Source: JAYPWI01 sp964629575 | Lineage (GTDB): Bacteria > Actinomycetota > Acidimicrobiia > Acidimicrobiales > Poriferisodalaceae | Assembly (NCBI GenBank): GCA_964629575.1 | Contig: CAZVUM010000001.1 | Span: 62,001 to 126,000, forward strand | Direction: 5' to 3' | Length of the DNA: 64,000 bases | The notes under the pieces: generated by a model | What the model was told of the DNA's origin: nothing | The model's database searches: none | The model's input: only the letters and a program-made list of their open reading frames with translations | Position numbers and translations under genes: made by a program | Shown: positions 32,880 through 41,399 of the stretch, piece after piece | How the letters are laid out: each line of letters starts with the position of its first letter | How positions within the stretch are numbered: the first letter of the stretch is position 1

Positions 32880-34000
32880 CCTGTTTTCACGATGCCAATC
32901 GCGGCCTGCTCGAGGCCCTCCGGAACCCAGATGCGGTCGCTCCCCTGTTGCGCGGCGCGACCGGCGCCGATGCGGTCGATGGCTGGAGCTTCGACTGGGG
33001 TCGGGTCGTCGATGCCGCGAGCGGCCGCGTCCAGGCGGTGTACACGGCCCCATGCGCCCCCACGTGTGTGATCGAGGCCTGGGGCTCGCTGCACCCGACG
33101 ACCCGCAGCATCTACCGGCTCACCGACGACCCCCGCTTGGACACGCTCGCCCGTGTCCTACGGCGGGCGCCCAACCTCTCGGTCGTTCGCTACCGCCCGG
33201 GCAAGCGCTGCATGCTCTCGGGGAGCGATCGGGCTCCCTTCGTCAAGGTTTTCAACGACGGGCGCGGCGCTCGGATGTTCGAGGAAGCCCAGGCCCTCTG
33301 GAGGGCTGCCCGCCGTGACATCGACGTCGACGTCGCATGTCCAATCTCCTATGAGCCCGCGCTTCGTGCCCTCACCCATGCCCGGGTCGACGGCGTTTCG
33401 ATCGCTGGCTCCCTGCGTCGTGATGGCGGGGTGCTCGCGCGGCGACTCGGATCGGCGGCGGCTTCGATCGCAGTGAGTCCACTCGTCCCACGCAGCGCCG
33501 TGCGGCACGGCGATGAGCTCGACCGTTCGTGCGCCAGGGCGGTCGAGATCGCCGCACTGATTCCCGCGGTCGCGCCCCGACTCGAACGCGTCGTGTTCGA
33601 GCTCGGCGTTCGCCACGGACGCCTTCCCGAGCGGCCGTTGCGACCCACCCACGGATCCCCGCACATGTCGCAGTGGCTCCTCGACGGTGATGACCTGGCC
33701 CTGGTCGATTTCGACCGGTTCTCATGGGCCGATCCCGAGCTCGACGTTGCGACCTTCGTCGGCGAGTACACCGACGAGGCGACAGCCAACGTCCCGGCGG
33801 TGATCGAAGGTTTCGTCGCTGGGTACTGCGACACCTACGGCGCCCTCGACCCGAAGCGCCTGGACCTGTATCGCTGCCACAAGCGAATCGCAAAGGCCTA
33901 CCGGGTCGCCCGCTCGTTTCGCCCAGACGTAGAGCGAAGGGTCACACGCCATCTCGACGAAGCCATGGATGTCCTCCAAGGCGCGGAGACGGTCGCATGA
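32876..34000 (+). CDS. APH-fold protein lacking canonical catalytic residues (possible pseudokinase)
   Basis: A 374-residue protein related to the phosphotransferase family by fold and context. Where active members have HGDxHxxN, this one reads HGSPHMSQW, so both the catalytic aspartate and the asparagine are replaced. The following metal motif LALVDFDRFSWADPELDVA is intact. It may be a pseudokinase with a binding or scaffold role, or use a shifted catalytic residue. GTG 32876 overlaps the deacetylase stop, and its stop overlaps the ABC-dehydrogenase start. No membrane segment is seen. Confidence 0.72.
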   Translation: MTCFHDANRGLLEALRNPDAVAPLLRGATGADAVDGWSFDWGRVVDAASGRVQAVYTAPCAPTCVIEAWGSLHPTTRSIYRLTDDPRLDTLARVLRRAPNLSVVRYRPGKRCMLSGSDRAPFVKVFNDGRGARMFEEAQALWRAARRDIDVDVACPISYEPALRALTHARVDGVSIAGSLRRDGGVLARRLGSAAASIAVSPLVPRSAVRHGDELDRSCARAVEIAALIPAVAPRLERVVFELGVRHGRLPERPLRPTHGSPHMSQWLLDGDDLALVDFDRFSWADPELDVATFVGEYTDEATANVPAVIEGFVAGYCDTYGALDPKRLDLYRCHKRIAKAYRVARSFRPDVERRVTRHLDEAMDVLQGAETVA

Positions 34001-37000
34001 GCCCCGCTCCCGACTTTCGGACGATGCTCCGCGTTCAGCTCGGCCGCCACAAGGGTGCGACCGCGCTGGTCGTCTTCATGTTGGTGCTCGAGGTGGTCGG
34101 CGAACTGCTCAAGCCCTGGCCCACCAAGTTCGTCATCGACTACCTGACCGCGGTCGAAGGGGGCGACCCGCAGTCCCAGGTCGCGATCCCAGGATTCGCA
34201 TCGGGATCCGTGGCGGCGTTCGTCATCTTCGCCGCCTCAACGCTGCTGATCTTCGCCCTGTTCGACGGCATCGTCGCCTACATCGGCAAGTACCGGCGCC
34301 GGGTCCTCGGCGCAGACATCGGTGCGAGCTTGCGAAGCGACGCGTTTGGCCACTTGCAGCGGACCGGGCTCACCTATCACCGAGGGCAGCGCACGGGGGA
34401 GCTCACGAGCCGAGTCGTCACCGACACCAAAGACATCGAAGAGTTCATCGCCAACAGCGTTCCGACACTCATCAAGGTGATCGGCACGTTCGCCTCGATG
34501 GTGGCGATCATGCTGTGGCTGGACTGGCGGCTCGCACTCGTCTGCATCGTGCTGCTGCCACCCGTTCTCTACAAGGTCATCATCTGGTTCGTCGCGGCCA
34601 CCCGAACCAAGGCGAAGGCGCAGCGCGCGACCGAGGGCGATCTCACGGCGCTGACCCAGGAGTCGTTGCAGGCCGTCGACGTCGTGAAGGCGTTCAGCCG
34701 CGAGCGATTCACCGACGGGCTGTTCGAACGGGCCAATCAAGCCGATCGGGACGCCAAGGTCTCTGCCGCCGAGCTCGATGCCCGCTTCGCTCCCACGGTG
34801 AAGTTCCTCGTTCAGGTCGGCGTCGTGGTGGTGGTGACGTTCGGCATCTTCCGGGTCAGGGCCGGCGCCATCTCCACCGGGGATCTGTGGATCTTCCTCG
34901 CCTATTTCAGGGGCATCAAGAGCCCGCTGCGAGAGCTGTCGAGCGGCCTCCGTCAGCTCGCCCGGTCCGAGACGCGGTGGGATCGCGTGCGGGAGGTTCT
35001 GTCCGAGCCGATCGACGAGCAGGATGAGAACCGGCGTCTGGTGCCACCGCTCGATGGCCGGGTCACGCTGCGCGACGTGCACTTCGCCTACAACGCAGAC
35101 GAACCGGTCCTGTCCGGCGTTTCGCTCGAGGTCCCGGCCGGTGCGCGGGTCGCTGTGCTCGGTGAGACCGGCTCCGGCAAGAGCACCCTGATGGGGCTCG
35201 TGGCAGGGCTCTACACACCGGACTCGGGGCGAGTGGAGCTCGACGGACTCGATGTCGCCGGGCTCAACACCGCCGGTGTGCGCGATCAGATCGCCTTCGT
35301 GCTCCAGGAATCGGTGCTGTTCGCGACCACCATCGGCGAGAACATTCTGTACGGACGTCTCGACGCATCGCCGGAGGAGGTCGTCGCCGCGGCTCGGCAG
35401 GCGGGCATCCACGACCAGATCATGGAATTGCCGCGGGGATACGGGACGATCGTGGGGGAGCGCGGGTCGACGCTGTCCGGTGGCCAGCGACAGCGCGTTG
35501 CGATTGCACGAGCGATTCTTCGCGACGCCCGGATCCTCATCCTCGACGAACCGGTCACCGGCCTCGACCCCGATACGAAAGAACGGGTCTGGGAGGAGCT
35601 CGAGTCCCTCATGGAGGGGCGAACGACGCTTCTCATCACCCACGAACCCGCCTTGGCGGCCCGGATGGACGCAGTTCATCACCTAATCGGCGGGCGCCTG
35701 GTTTCAGATCCCTCGGCCCTGGCTGAGCACGAAGCGTCGGGCTGGTGGCCCGATGGAAGCCCACCCCCGGAGGACCCCATGGTCGAACCGTCTCCAACGA
35801 CACCTTCCATCCCTTCTGCGACCGGGCCGAACGAACGCCTGGTCGTGATGGGACAGGGGTATGTGGGCCTGCCGCTCGCGATGCGGGCGGTCGAGAGCGA
35901 CTTCGAGGTCGTCGGCTACGACGTCGACGAGGGTCGAGTGCGCGACCTCGCCCGTGGTCGGTCCTTCACCGACGACGTCCCCGCGGCGGTCCTCGCTTCG
36001 GCGCTCTCGAGCGGTCGCTACCGGCCGACGTCAGACCGCGACGGCCTCGCCGACTTCGACATCGCCGTCGTCTCGGTGCCGACCCCGCTGCGCGATGGGA
36101 TCCCCGAGCTCGGCTTCATCGAAGATGCGGCGCGCGATCTGGCCCCCCACCTCGTTCCAGGCGCCACCGTCATTCTCGAGTCGACCACATACCCCGGGAC
36201 CACCGAAGAACTGCTGACGCCGATTCTCGAAGACGGGTCGGGCCTCAAAGCCGGACACGACTTCTTCGTCGGTTACAGCCCCGAGCGCATCAACCCCGGC
36301 GACACCGTCAACACATTCGTCACGATTCCGAAGATCGTGTCCGGCATCGATGCCGAATCGCTGCGCCGTGTCGAGCGGTTCTACGGCCGCATGATCGACA
36401 GCACGGTTCCTGTGCAGTCAACCAAGGTCGCAGAGCTCGCGAAGCTGATGGAGAACACCTTCCGACACGTCAACATCGCACTGGTCAACGAGCTGGCGAT
36501 GTTCGCCCACGACCTCGGCATCGATGTCTGGGATGCTCTGGACGCTGCATCCACCAAACCGTTCGGGTACATGCGCTTCAACCCCGGGCCCGGCGTGGGA
36601 GGCCACTGCCTGCCGGTGGACCCCTCGTATCTCTCGTGGGATGTGCGTCGCTCGCTCGGCCGGTCCTTCCGCTTTGTCGAGCTGGCCAACGACATCAACG
36701 AGCACATGCCCGACTACGTCGTGCGCCGACTGACCCTGCTTCTCAACGAAGCGGGGCGGTCGGTGAATGGGGCACGGGTTCTCATCCTCGGTCTGTCCTA
36801 CAAACGAAACACCGGCGACACACGTGAGGCGCCGAGCCTTCGCATCATCCAACTGCTGTCTCAGCTCGGGGCCGAGATCGTGGCCGCCGATCCCCACGTC
36901 GCCTCCAGCGCCGTGCCGGTGTGCGCGGACGCTGTACGCCTCTCGATTCCCGAGCTGCAGGCTGCCGATGCGGTGGTTCTCGTGGTGGATCACTCGGCGT

Positions 37001-37089
37001 TCGATCTCGATCTCGTGCGGCAGCACGCGCCGCTCGTACTCGACTGCACTCGGCGCCTTGCGCCGGCCGAGGGGATCGAGGTTCTGTGA
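33997..37089 (+). CDS. ABC exporter fused to a UDP-sugar 6-dehydrogenase
   Basis: A 1,030-residue fusion starting at ATG 33997. Residues 1-340 form a type IV ABC exporter membrane domain with about six helices. Residues 345-580 are its ATPase: Walker A GETGSGKST (389-397), signature LSGGQ (493-497), Walker B ILILDEP and the H-loop ITHEP. A Pro/Ser/Thr-rich linker of about 30 residues follows. Residues 614-1030 are a nucleotide-sugar dehydrogenase of the UDP-glucose/UDP-ManNAc type: GQGYVGLP (619-626), ELAKLMENTFRHVNIALVNE and catalytic Cys871 in GGHCLPVDP. There is no stop or gap between the halves. A GGAGG site and ATG (35779) at the junction could also allow separate translation of the dehydrogenase. 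Its product would be a UDP-uronic acid for the exported glycan. Confidence 0.88.
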   Translation: MSPAPDFRTMLRVQLGRHKGATALVVFMLVLEVVGELLKPWPTKFVIDYLTAVEGGDPQSQVAIPGFASGSVAAFVIFAASTLLIFALFDGIVAYIGKYRRRVLGADIGASLRSDAFGHLQRTGLTYHRGQRTGELTSRVVTDTKDIEEFIANSVPTLIKVIGTFASMVAIMLWLDWRLALVCIVLLPPVLYKVIIWFVAATRTKAKAQRATEGDLTALTQESLQAVDVVKAFSRERFTDGLFERANQADRDAKVSAAELDARFAPTVKFLVQVGVVVVVTFGIFRVRAGAISTGDLWIFLAYFRGIKSPLRELSSGLRQLARSETRWDRVREVLSEPIDEQDENRRLVPPLDGRVTLRDVHFAYNADEPVLSGVSLEVPAGARVAVLGETGSGKSTLMGLVAGLYTPDSGRVELDGLDVAGLNTAGVRDQIAFVLQESVLFATTIGENILYGRLDASPEEVVAAARQAGIHDQIMELPRGYGTIVGERGSTLSGGQRQRVAIARAILRDARILILDEPVTGLDPDTKERVWEELESLMEGRTTLLITHEPALAARMDAVHHLIGGRLVSDPSALAEHEASGWWPDGSPPPEDPMVEPSPTTPSIPSATGPNERLVVMGQGYVGLPLAMRAVESDFEVVGYDVDEGRVRDLARGRSFTDDVPAAVLASALSSGRYRPTSDRDGLADFDIAVVSVPTPLRDGIPELGFIEDAARDLAPHLVPGATVILESTTYPGTTEELLTPILEDGSGLKAGHDFFVGYSPERINPGDTVNTFVTIPKIVSGIDAESLRRVERFYGRMIDSTVPVQSTKVAELAKLMENTFRHVNIALVNELAMFAHDLGIDVWDALDAASTKPFGYMRFNPGPGVGGHCLPVDPSYLSWDVRRSLGRSFRFVELANDINEHMPDYVVRRLTLLLNEAGRSVNGARVLILGLSYKRNTGDTREAPSLRIIQLLSQLGAEIVAADPHVASSAVPVCADAVRLSIPELQAADAVVLVVDHSAFDLDLVRQHAPLVLDCTRRLAPAEGIEVL
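35769..35781 (+). promoter_or_regulatory. Internal ribosome binding site and ATG at the ABC/dehydrogenase junction
   Basis: GGAGG at 35769-35773 is 5 bases before ATG 35779-35781, in frame with the dehydrogenase half (Met595 of the fusion). This is an ideal Shine-Dalgarno spacing and may give a free dehydrogenase in addition to the fusion. Confidence 0.55.
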
Positions 37090-38627
37090 GCGAGTGGGCC
37101 AACACCACGGCGCTCTTTCCGGGTGCCTTTCGACCCCCTCACGTCAACCACTACCAGACGGTGACCGAGCAGCTGCGCCGCGACGATGTCGACGAGGTGA
37201 TCGTGATCGTGTCCGGACGGCCGCGTTCGCTGCCCGGAGGGCGCCTCGCGATGTCTTCGCAGGTCAGCGAGGCTGTGTGGCGCGAGTTTCTCGGTGCGGA
37301 GACGCGGGTCCGCGTCACGGTGGCCGAGGGAGGAGCCGTCGAGGAGGCGACCCGAATCGTGATCGAATCGGCGAGCGATCACCGGTTCAGGTTGTGCGTC
37401 GGACAGAAGGACTATCTCGGGGGCACCGGTCGCTTCGCAAAGGCCTTGCGCCGGATCGAGGCGGTGCACGACGAGCCGGGCAAAGTCGAGGTCGTCGCGG
37501 GCGCTGACGACGTCATCGAGTGCGCGAGCCGCGACATGCGGCGGTGGATCCACCCCGAGTCGCGCGATCGTTCCGCCTTCTTGGCAGCGCTACCTAAGCA
37601 CCTCGATTCTCGCCAGCGTCGGAGTGTCCTGGCTCTGTGTGAATCTTCCGTCGTCTCCGCCTCGAAACTCGCCGCGGACGCGGCCCGGGAGCTGGTGGCG
37701 ACCCATGTCGGTGACGTGGACGCCGCTCGACCGCTTGGGCTTGGGCTCGATGCAGCTGTGGAGGTCGACCTGGCCGACCGGCGCACCGTCTACGTGAAGA
37801 GCGCCGCAGGAACCGTGCGCAACACCCCCGATGGCGTCGACATGAAGCCGCGAGGACGGATCAAGGCCGAACATCAGGCGCTCTCCTGGATTCGCGAGCG
37901 GTCGGCTGAGGTCCACGTTCCGCAGGCACTGTTGCGCCACCGGCCCAGTCGGTCTCTCGTGGTCTCGGCGGTGTGCCCACGCGGGACGTCGCTGGAAGAC
38001 CAACTGGCCCAAGGCCGATTCGACACACTCGCTCTGGGTTCTGTGGGGCGGTGGATCGCGCGGTGCGCCGCCGCCACACCAGACGAAGCGCTGTGGGGTA
38101 GCGAAGATGATGACCTCGCGGCGTGGCACCGGACGCTCGAAGCCACCACGGCTCGCGCCGCGGCGCTCGCGCCCGATCTCGTCGCTCGAATGGAGCGGGT
38201 CGGGTTCGGCGCAGACACCAGCGTCGAAGCGACCTTCGCGCATCTCGACCTGGTGCCCTCCAACGTCAGGGTCGGACCCGGCGCAGGGGTGATCGACTTC
38301 GAATGCAGTTCGTCTCGGGCCGACCCGACGTTCGACATCGGACGCCTGGCCGGTCACGTTCTCGCATGGGGGCTCCACTCCCAAGCTGTCGAGGCCGCCT
38401 TGCTCGGCGTCGAAGCGCTGTGCGAGGGCTTTCTCGCGGGCAGGCCGGACCTCGAAAGGCGGCTGATGGCGACCATCGCGGTCGGCCTGTGCGAATGGAC
38501 ACCCGGGGCCCACGGCGTCGACCGAACGCCGATGCGTCGAAAGGCGATGGCGGACGGCGCGTTGGCTTCGGCTGCGTTTCGGGACTTGACTGGAGTCGCT
38601 TTGATGCTGCCGGGAGGTGTCTCGTGA
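37086..38627 (+). CDS. Nucleotidyltransferase (HxxH) fused to an APH-fold kinase
   Basis: A 513-residue protein in two parts. Residues 1-170 resemble a nicotinate-nucleotide/cytidylyltransferase-type nucleotidyltransferase: FPGAFRPPHVNH has the GxFxPxHxxH phosphate-binding motif, in which the canonical HxGH has become HVNH. Residues 190-513 are an APH-like kinase with FAHLDLVPSNV (HxDxxxxN) and VIDFECS. By analogy with bifunctional sugar kinase/nucleotidyltransferases (HldE) and choline kinase/cytidylyltransferase pairs, it may phosphorylate a sugar or amino alcohol and activate it as a nucleotide derivative. GTG 37086 overlaps the fusion stop, and its end overlaps the histidine kinase start. 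Confidence 0.8.
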   Translation: MSEWANTTALFPGAFRPPHVNHYQTVTEQLRRDDVDEVIVIVSGRPRSLPGGRLAMSSQVSEAVWREFLGAETRVRVTVAEGGAVEEATRIVIESASDHRFRLCVGQKDYLGGTGRFAKALRRIEAVHDEPGKVEVVAGADDVIECASRDMRRWIHPESRDRSAFLAALPKHLDSRQRRSVLALCESSVVSASKLAADAARELVATHVGDVDAARPLGLGLDAAVEVDLADRRTVYVKSAAGTVRNTPDGVDMKPRGRIKAEHQALSWIRERSAEVHVPQALLRHRPSRSLVVSAVCPRGTSLEDQLAQGRFDTLALGSVGRWIARCAAATPDEALWGSEDDDLAAWHRTLEATTARAAALAPDLVARMERVGFGADTSVEATFAHLDLVPSNVRVGPGAGVIDFECSSSRADPTFDIGRLAGHVLAWGLHSQAVEAALLGVEALCEGFLAGRPDLERRLMATIAVGLCEWTPGAHGVDRTPMRRKAMADGALASAAFRDLTGVALMLPGGVS

Positions 38628-39973
38628 ACATGTTCAGGCAACAGATTCGTGGCCTCGAACCCGCGGGATCGCGCCCCTCGCCCGGGCTGCGCCAACGGCT
38701 TCGCACCAGCCCCTTTCTCCAGACCGCGGTGCTGGGACTGGCGGGGCTGTTGGGTGTGGCGGGCGCGAGCCTCTTCGCGTCGAGGCGCGCGGGCGAGGCA
38801 GAAGCCAAGAGGGACGTGCGCGTCCTGACCGACGTGGTGGCGCACACCGTCCTTGAGCCCAATCTCACCCATGGTGTGATCCAGGGCGATCCCGAAGAAC
38901 AGGCGCGCTTCGACGCCATCGTGCGCGAGCGCGTCCTCGCCGACGACACCGTGCGCGTGAAGTTGTGGGACGACAGCGGGCGGATCGTCTATTCGGACGA
39001 GGCCCGCCTGATCGGCGAGGTCTACGACCTCGAAGGGGACAAGCGCGAGGTCTTCGAGACTCTCGCAGTGATCTCGGAGGTCAGCTCCCTCGAGGGGGAC
39101 GAGAACCGATTCGAGACCGAGTTCGGGGACCTCCTCGAGGTCTACCTGCCGGTGTGGGGACCCAACGGCGAGACCCTGCTGTACGAGTCGTACTTCAAGA
39201 TCGACAGCGTCGAGGAATCCACAGGTCGGATCTTTGGCGCCCTGGCGCCGATCGTTATCGGGTCTCTGGCAGGGTTGCAGCTGCTCCACCTCTTTCTGGC
39301 TTGGCAGATGAGCCGTCGGCTGCAGCGGGGCCAGCAAGAACGAGAGGTGCTGCTCCAGCGTGCCCTCGACAGTTCGGACGCTGAGCGACGGCGCATCGCG
39401 GCGGACTTGCACGACGGCGCTGTGCAGGAGCTCGTCGGGACGTCATACGCGTTGACCGCTGCGTCGCGATCGGCCGCCGACGTCTCGCCGGGACTCTCCG
39501 AGGATCTGTCGACCGCGTCGACCGGCGTTCTCCGGAGCCTGCAGTCGCTTCGCTCCCTCCTCGTCGAGATCTACCCGCCGAGCCTTGCCGAGCATGGACT
39601 CGAAGTGGCCCTCAACGACCTCATCGCACCGATTCGGACCGGCGGAGTCCAGGCCGAGGTGGAGTACGAGGTGAAAGACGAGCCCGACATTCCGGTGGCG
39701 GGGCTCGTGTACCGGGTGACCCAGGAAGCCGTCCGCAACGCGGTTAGGCACGCGGACGCCGAGGCGATCACCGTCGCGGTCTCGTCGAAGAACGGCAGCA
39801 TTCACGCCAGCGTCAGAGACGACGGGTGCGGGTTCGATCCGGCCGCTCCGTCCCCCGAGAGCCACTTCGGGCTCCGGTTGATGCGCGATGTCGCGGAGCA
39901 AGCCCAGGGCACTCTGTCGATCGCGTCCATGCCCGGCTCCGGAACGACCGTGACCCTGGAGGTTCCTCGATGA
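38624..39973 (+). CDS. NarL-type sensor histidine kinase
   Basis: A 449-residue membrane kinase. Hydrophobic helices at about residues 33-52 and 205-228 flank an extracytoplasmic sensor domain of about 150 residues. The DHp motif ERRRIAADLHDGAVQEL places the phospho-acceptor at His263 (HisKA_3), and the ATPase has an N-box (EAVRNAVRHADA) and a G-box (DDGCGFD). It would signal to the adjacent response regulator, with which it overlaps by ATGA. GTG 38624 overlaps the previous gene, so the kinase is made together with the glycan enzymes it probably controls. The signal is unknown. Confidence 0.9.
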   Translation: MNMFRQQIRGLEPAGSRPSPGLRQRLRTSPFLQTAVLGLAGLLGVAGASLFASRRAGEAEAKRDVRVLTDVVAHTVLEPNLTHGVIQGDPEEQARFDAIVRERVLADDTVRVKLWDDSGRIVYSDEARLIGEVYDLEGDKREVFETLAVISEVSSLEGDENRFETEFGDLLEVYLPVWGPNGETLLYESYFKIDSVEESTGRIFGALAPIVIGSLAGLQLLHLFLAWQMSRRLQRGQQEREVLLQRALDSSDAERRRIAADLHDGAVQELVGTSYALTAASRSAADVSPGLSEDLSTASTGVLRSLQSLRSLLVEIYPPSLAEHGLEVALNDLIAPIRTGGVQAEVEYEVKDEPDIPVAGLVYRVTQEAVRNAVRHADAEAITVAVSSKNGSIHASVRDDGCGFDPAAPSPESHFGLRLMRDVAEQAQGTLSIASMPGSGTTVTLEVPR

Positions 39974-40605
39974 TCACGGTGATGCTCGTCGACGACCACG
40001 AGCTGGTCCGGGTCGGGCTCGAACGGCTTCTCGAACAGGCTGACGACCTCAACGTCGTGGCCGTCGCCGGCAGCGCTCAGGAGGCCCTCGAACTCGACGG
40101 CACGATTCGCGCCGACATCGTGTTGATGGATCTGTCGATGCCCAAAATGGATGGCGCGGAGGCGACTCGGCTCCTGCTGGCCGCTCGGCCCGAAGCGCGG
40201 GTCGTGATGCTCACGGCGCATACAGAACCCGAGCGGGTCATGCGGGCCCTCGACGCCGGAGCGCTGGGGTACCTCGCCAAGGACTCCGATCCCGAAGCGC
40301 TCATCGCGGGGGTCCGCGCTGCCTCTGCGGGCGAGGCCCCGCTGGATCCGCGAGCGGCGAGAGCGTTACTCGATGCTCGGCGAGCGCCGCGGGTGGACCT
40401 GACAGATCGAGAGGTCGAGGTGCTCGGGAAGCTGGCCTTGGGCATGACCAACAAGCAGATTGCGCGGGCGCTTGGGATCTCCGAGAAGACCGTCAAGACC
40501 CACCTGACGCGTGTGTACAGCCACATCGGGGTCGGCGACCGGGTGCAGGCCGCCGTCTGGGCGCAGGAAAACCGCTCGCTGTGGGAGAACAGCCACACCG
40601 GCTGA
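39970..40605 (+). CDS. NarL/LuxR-type response regulator
   Basis: A 211-residue response regulator with receiver residues Asp8/Asp9, phosphorylated Asp54 (VLMDLSMP), Thr82 and Lys104, and a LuxR-type helix-turn-helix at about residues 143-205 (LTDREVEVLGKLALGMTNKQ, continuing IARALGISEKTVKTHL). It is the partner of the kinase just upstream. As the last gene of the operon it likely feeds back on this locus. The stop lies only 4 bases from the converging SufR-like gene, and no obvious terminator is present between them. Confidence 0.92.
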   Translation: MITVMLVDDHELVRVGLERLLEQADDLNVVAVAGSAQEALELDGTIRADIVLMDLSMPKMDGAEATRLLLAARPEARVVMLTAHTEPERVMRALDAGALGYLAKDSDPEALIAGVRAASAGEAPLDPRAARALLDARRAPRVDLTDREVEVLGKLALGMTNKQIARALGISEKTVKTHLTRVYSHIGVGDRVQAAVWAQENRSLWENSHTG

Positions 40606-40609
40606 CTAC

Positions 40610-41269
40610 TCAGGTGCGGGGGGCTCGGCTCTTCGACGTCGCAGAGCGGATCCGATAGATGCACCTCTCGTCACCACTCAACAGGTGCTCCTCCCGCTCG
40701 ACGGTGAGATCGGGGCCCATCGCCTCACGGAACAGGTCGAGCTCACCCGCACACAGACCCTGACAGGAGGCGGCGGCATCGCACACCGGACAGTGGTGCT
40801 CGATGAGCAGGAGATCCTCGCCGTCGGGCACGACTTCTGCCATGTAGCCCTGTGCGCTGCGGTGCTCGGCGAGGCGCTCGGCCCGCGCGGCCGGCTCGCT
40901 TCGAAGACCCATTCGACCCTGGATCTCGGCGAGCTGGCTGCGGTCGCGCTCGGCCAGCACCGCTGCGAGCCCCTCGTCGCCGACCGAGGCGCGGATCGCC
41001 TCGATCAACTCGATCGTGAGGTCGCTGTGGCGGTCCGGGAACAAGTCTGTCGCCAGCTCTGTGAGCGACCACTGCGTCGCAGGCCGGCCGCGGCCGCTGG
41101 GTGCGCCAGTGTTCGCGGCGACGAGGCCGCGCTCCTCCAGGTGGTCGAGCTGAGCGGAGACCGCCTGCCGACTCACGCCGAGCGTCTCGGCCATCTGCGG
41201 CGTGGTGGTGGGCGAGTGGCGTTTCAGGTGGTCGATGATCCGACGCGCTGCATCTCCGACGGATGTCAC
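40610..41269 (-). CDS. SufR-like Fe-S cluster-binding transcriptional regulator
   Basis: A 219-residue regulator. The N-terminal winged helix has PQMAETLGVSRQAVSAQLDH as the DNA-binding unit. The C-terminal half has HHCPVCDAAASCQGLCAGEL with several conserved cysteines, the pattern of SufR, which binds a [4Fe-4S] cluster and represses the suf Fe-S assembly operon. No suf genes lie in this window, and the divergent neighbour is a chloride transporter, so the targets may differ. GTG 41269 lies 18 bases from the palindromic operator candidate at 41288-41315, suggesting autoregulation. Confidence 0.82.
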   Translation of the reverse strand: MTSVGDAARRIIDHLKRHSPTTTPQMAETLGVSRQAVSAQLDHLEERGLVAANTGAPSGRGRPATQWSLTELATDLFPDRHSDLTIELIEAIRASVGDEGLAAVLAERDRSQLAEIQGRMGLRSEPAARAERLAEHRSAQGYMAEVVPDGEDLLLIEHHCPVCDAAASCQGLCAGELDLFREAMGPDLTVEREEHLLSGDERCIYRIRSATSKSRAPRT

Positions 41270-41287
41270 GAGAATTCAGCGTAGCGA

Positions 41288-41315
41288 CATTTGTCCAGAT
41301 ATCCCTTGACAAATG
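41288..41315. promoter_or_regulatory. Palindromic operator candidate between the SufR-like and ClC genes
   Basis: CATTTGTC (41288-41295) and GACAAATG (41308-41315) are exact inverted repeats separated by 12 bases, in a divergent region. TTGACA inside the right arm could be the -35 element for the ClC gene. Confidence 0.6.
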
Positions 41316-41399
41316 CCTGCTCTGCGAGTTCGCAGCTGGGTCGGGCTCGGCGCGGGTGAGTGAGATACGGTCGCCCCGAGTCGCGATGAGGGGTCAGCT

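Noticed and set aside
33997..37089. Fusion caused by a scaffold joining
   Set aside because: No Ns near the junction, both halves are complete, and the frame is kept over more than 3 kb.
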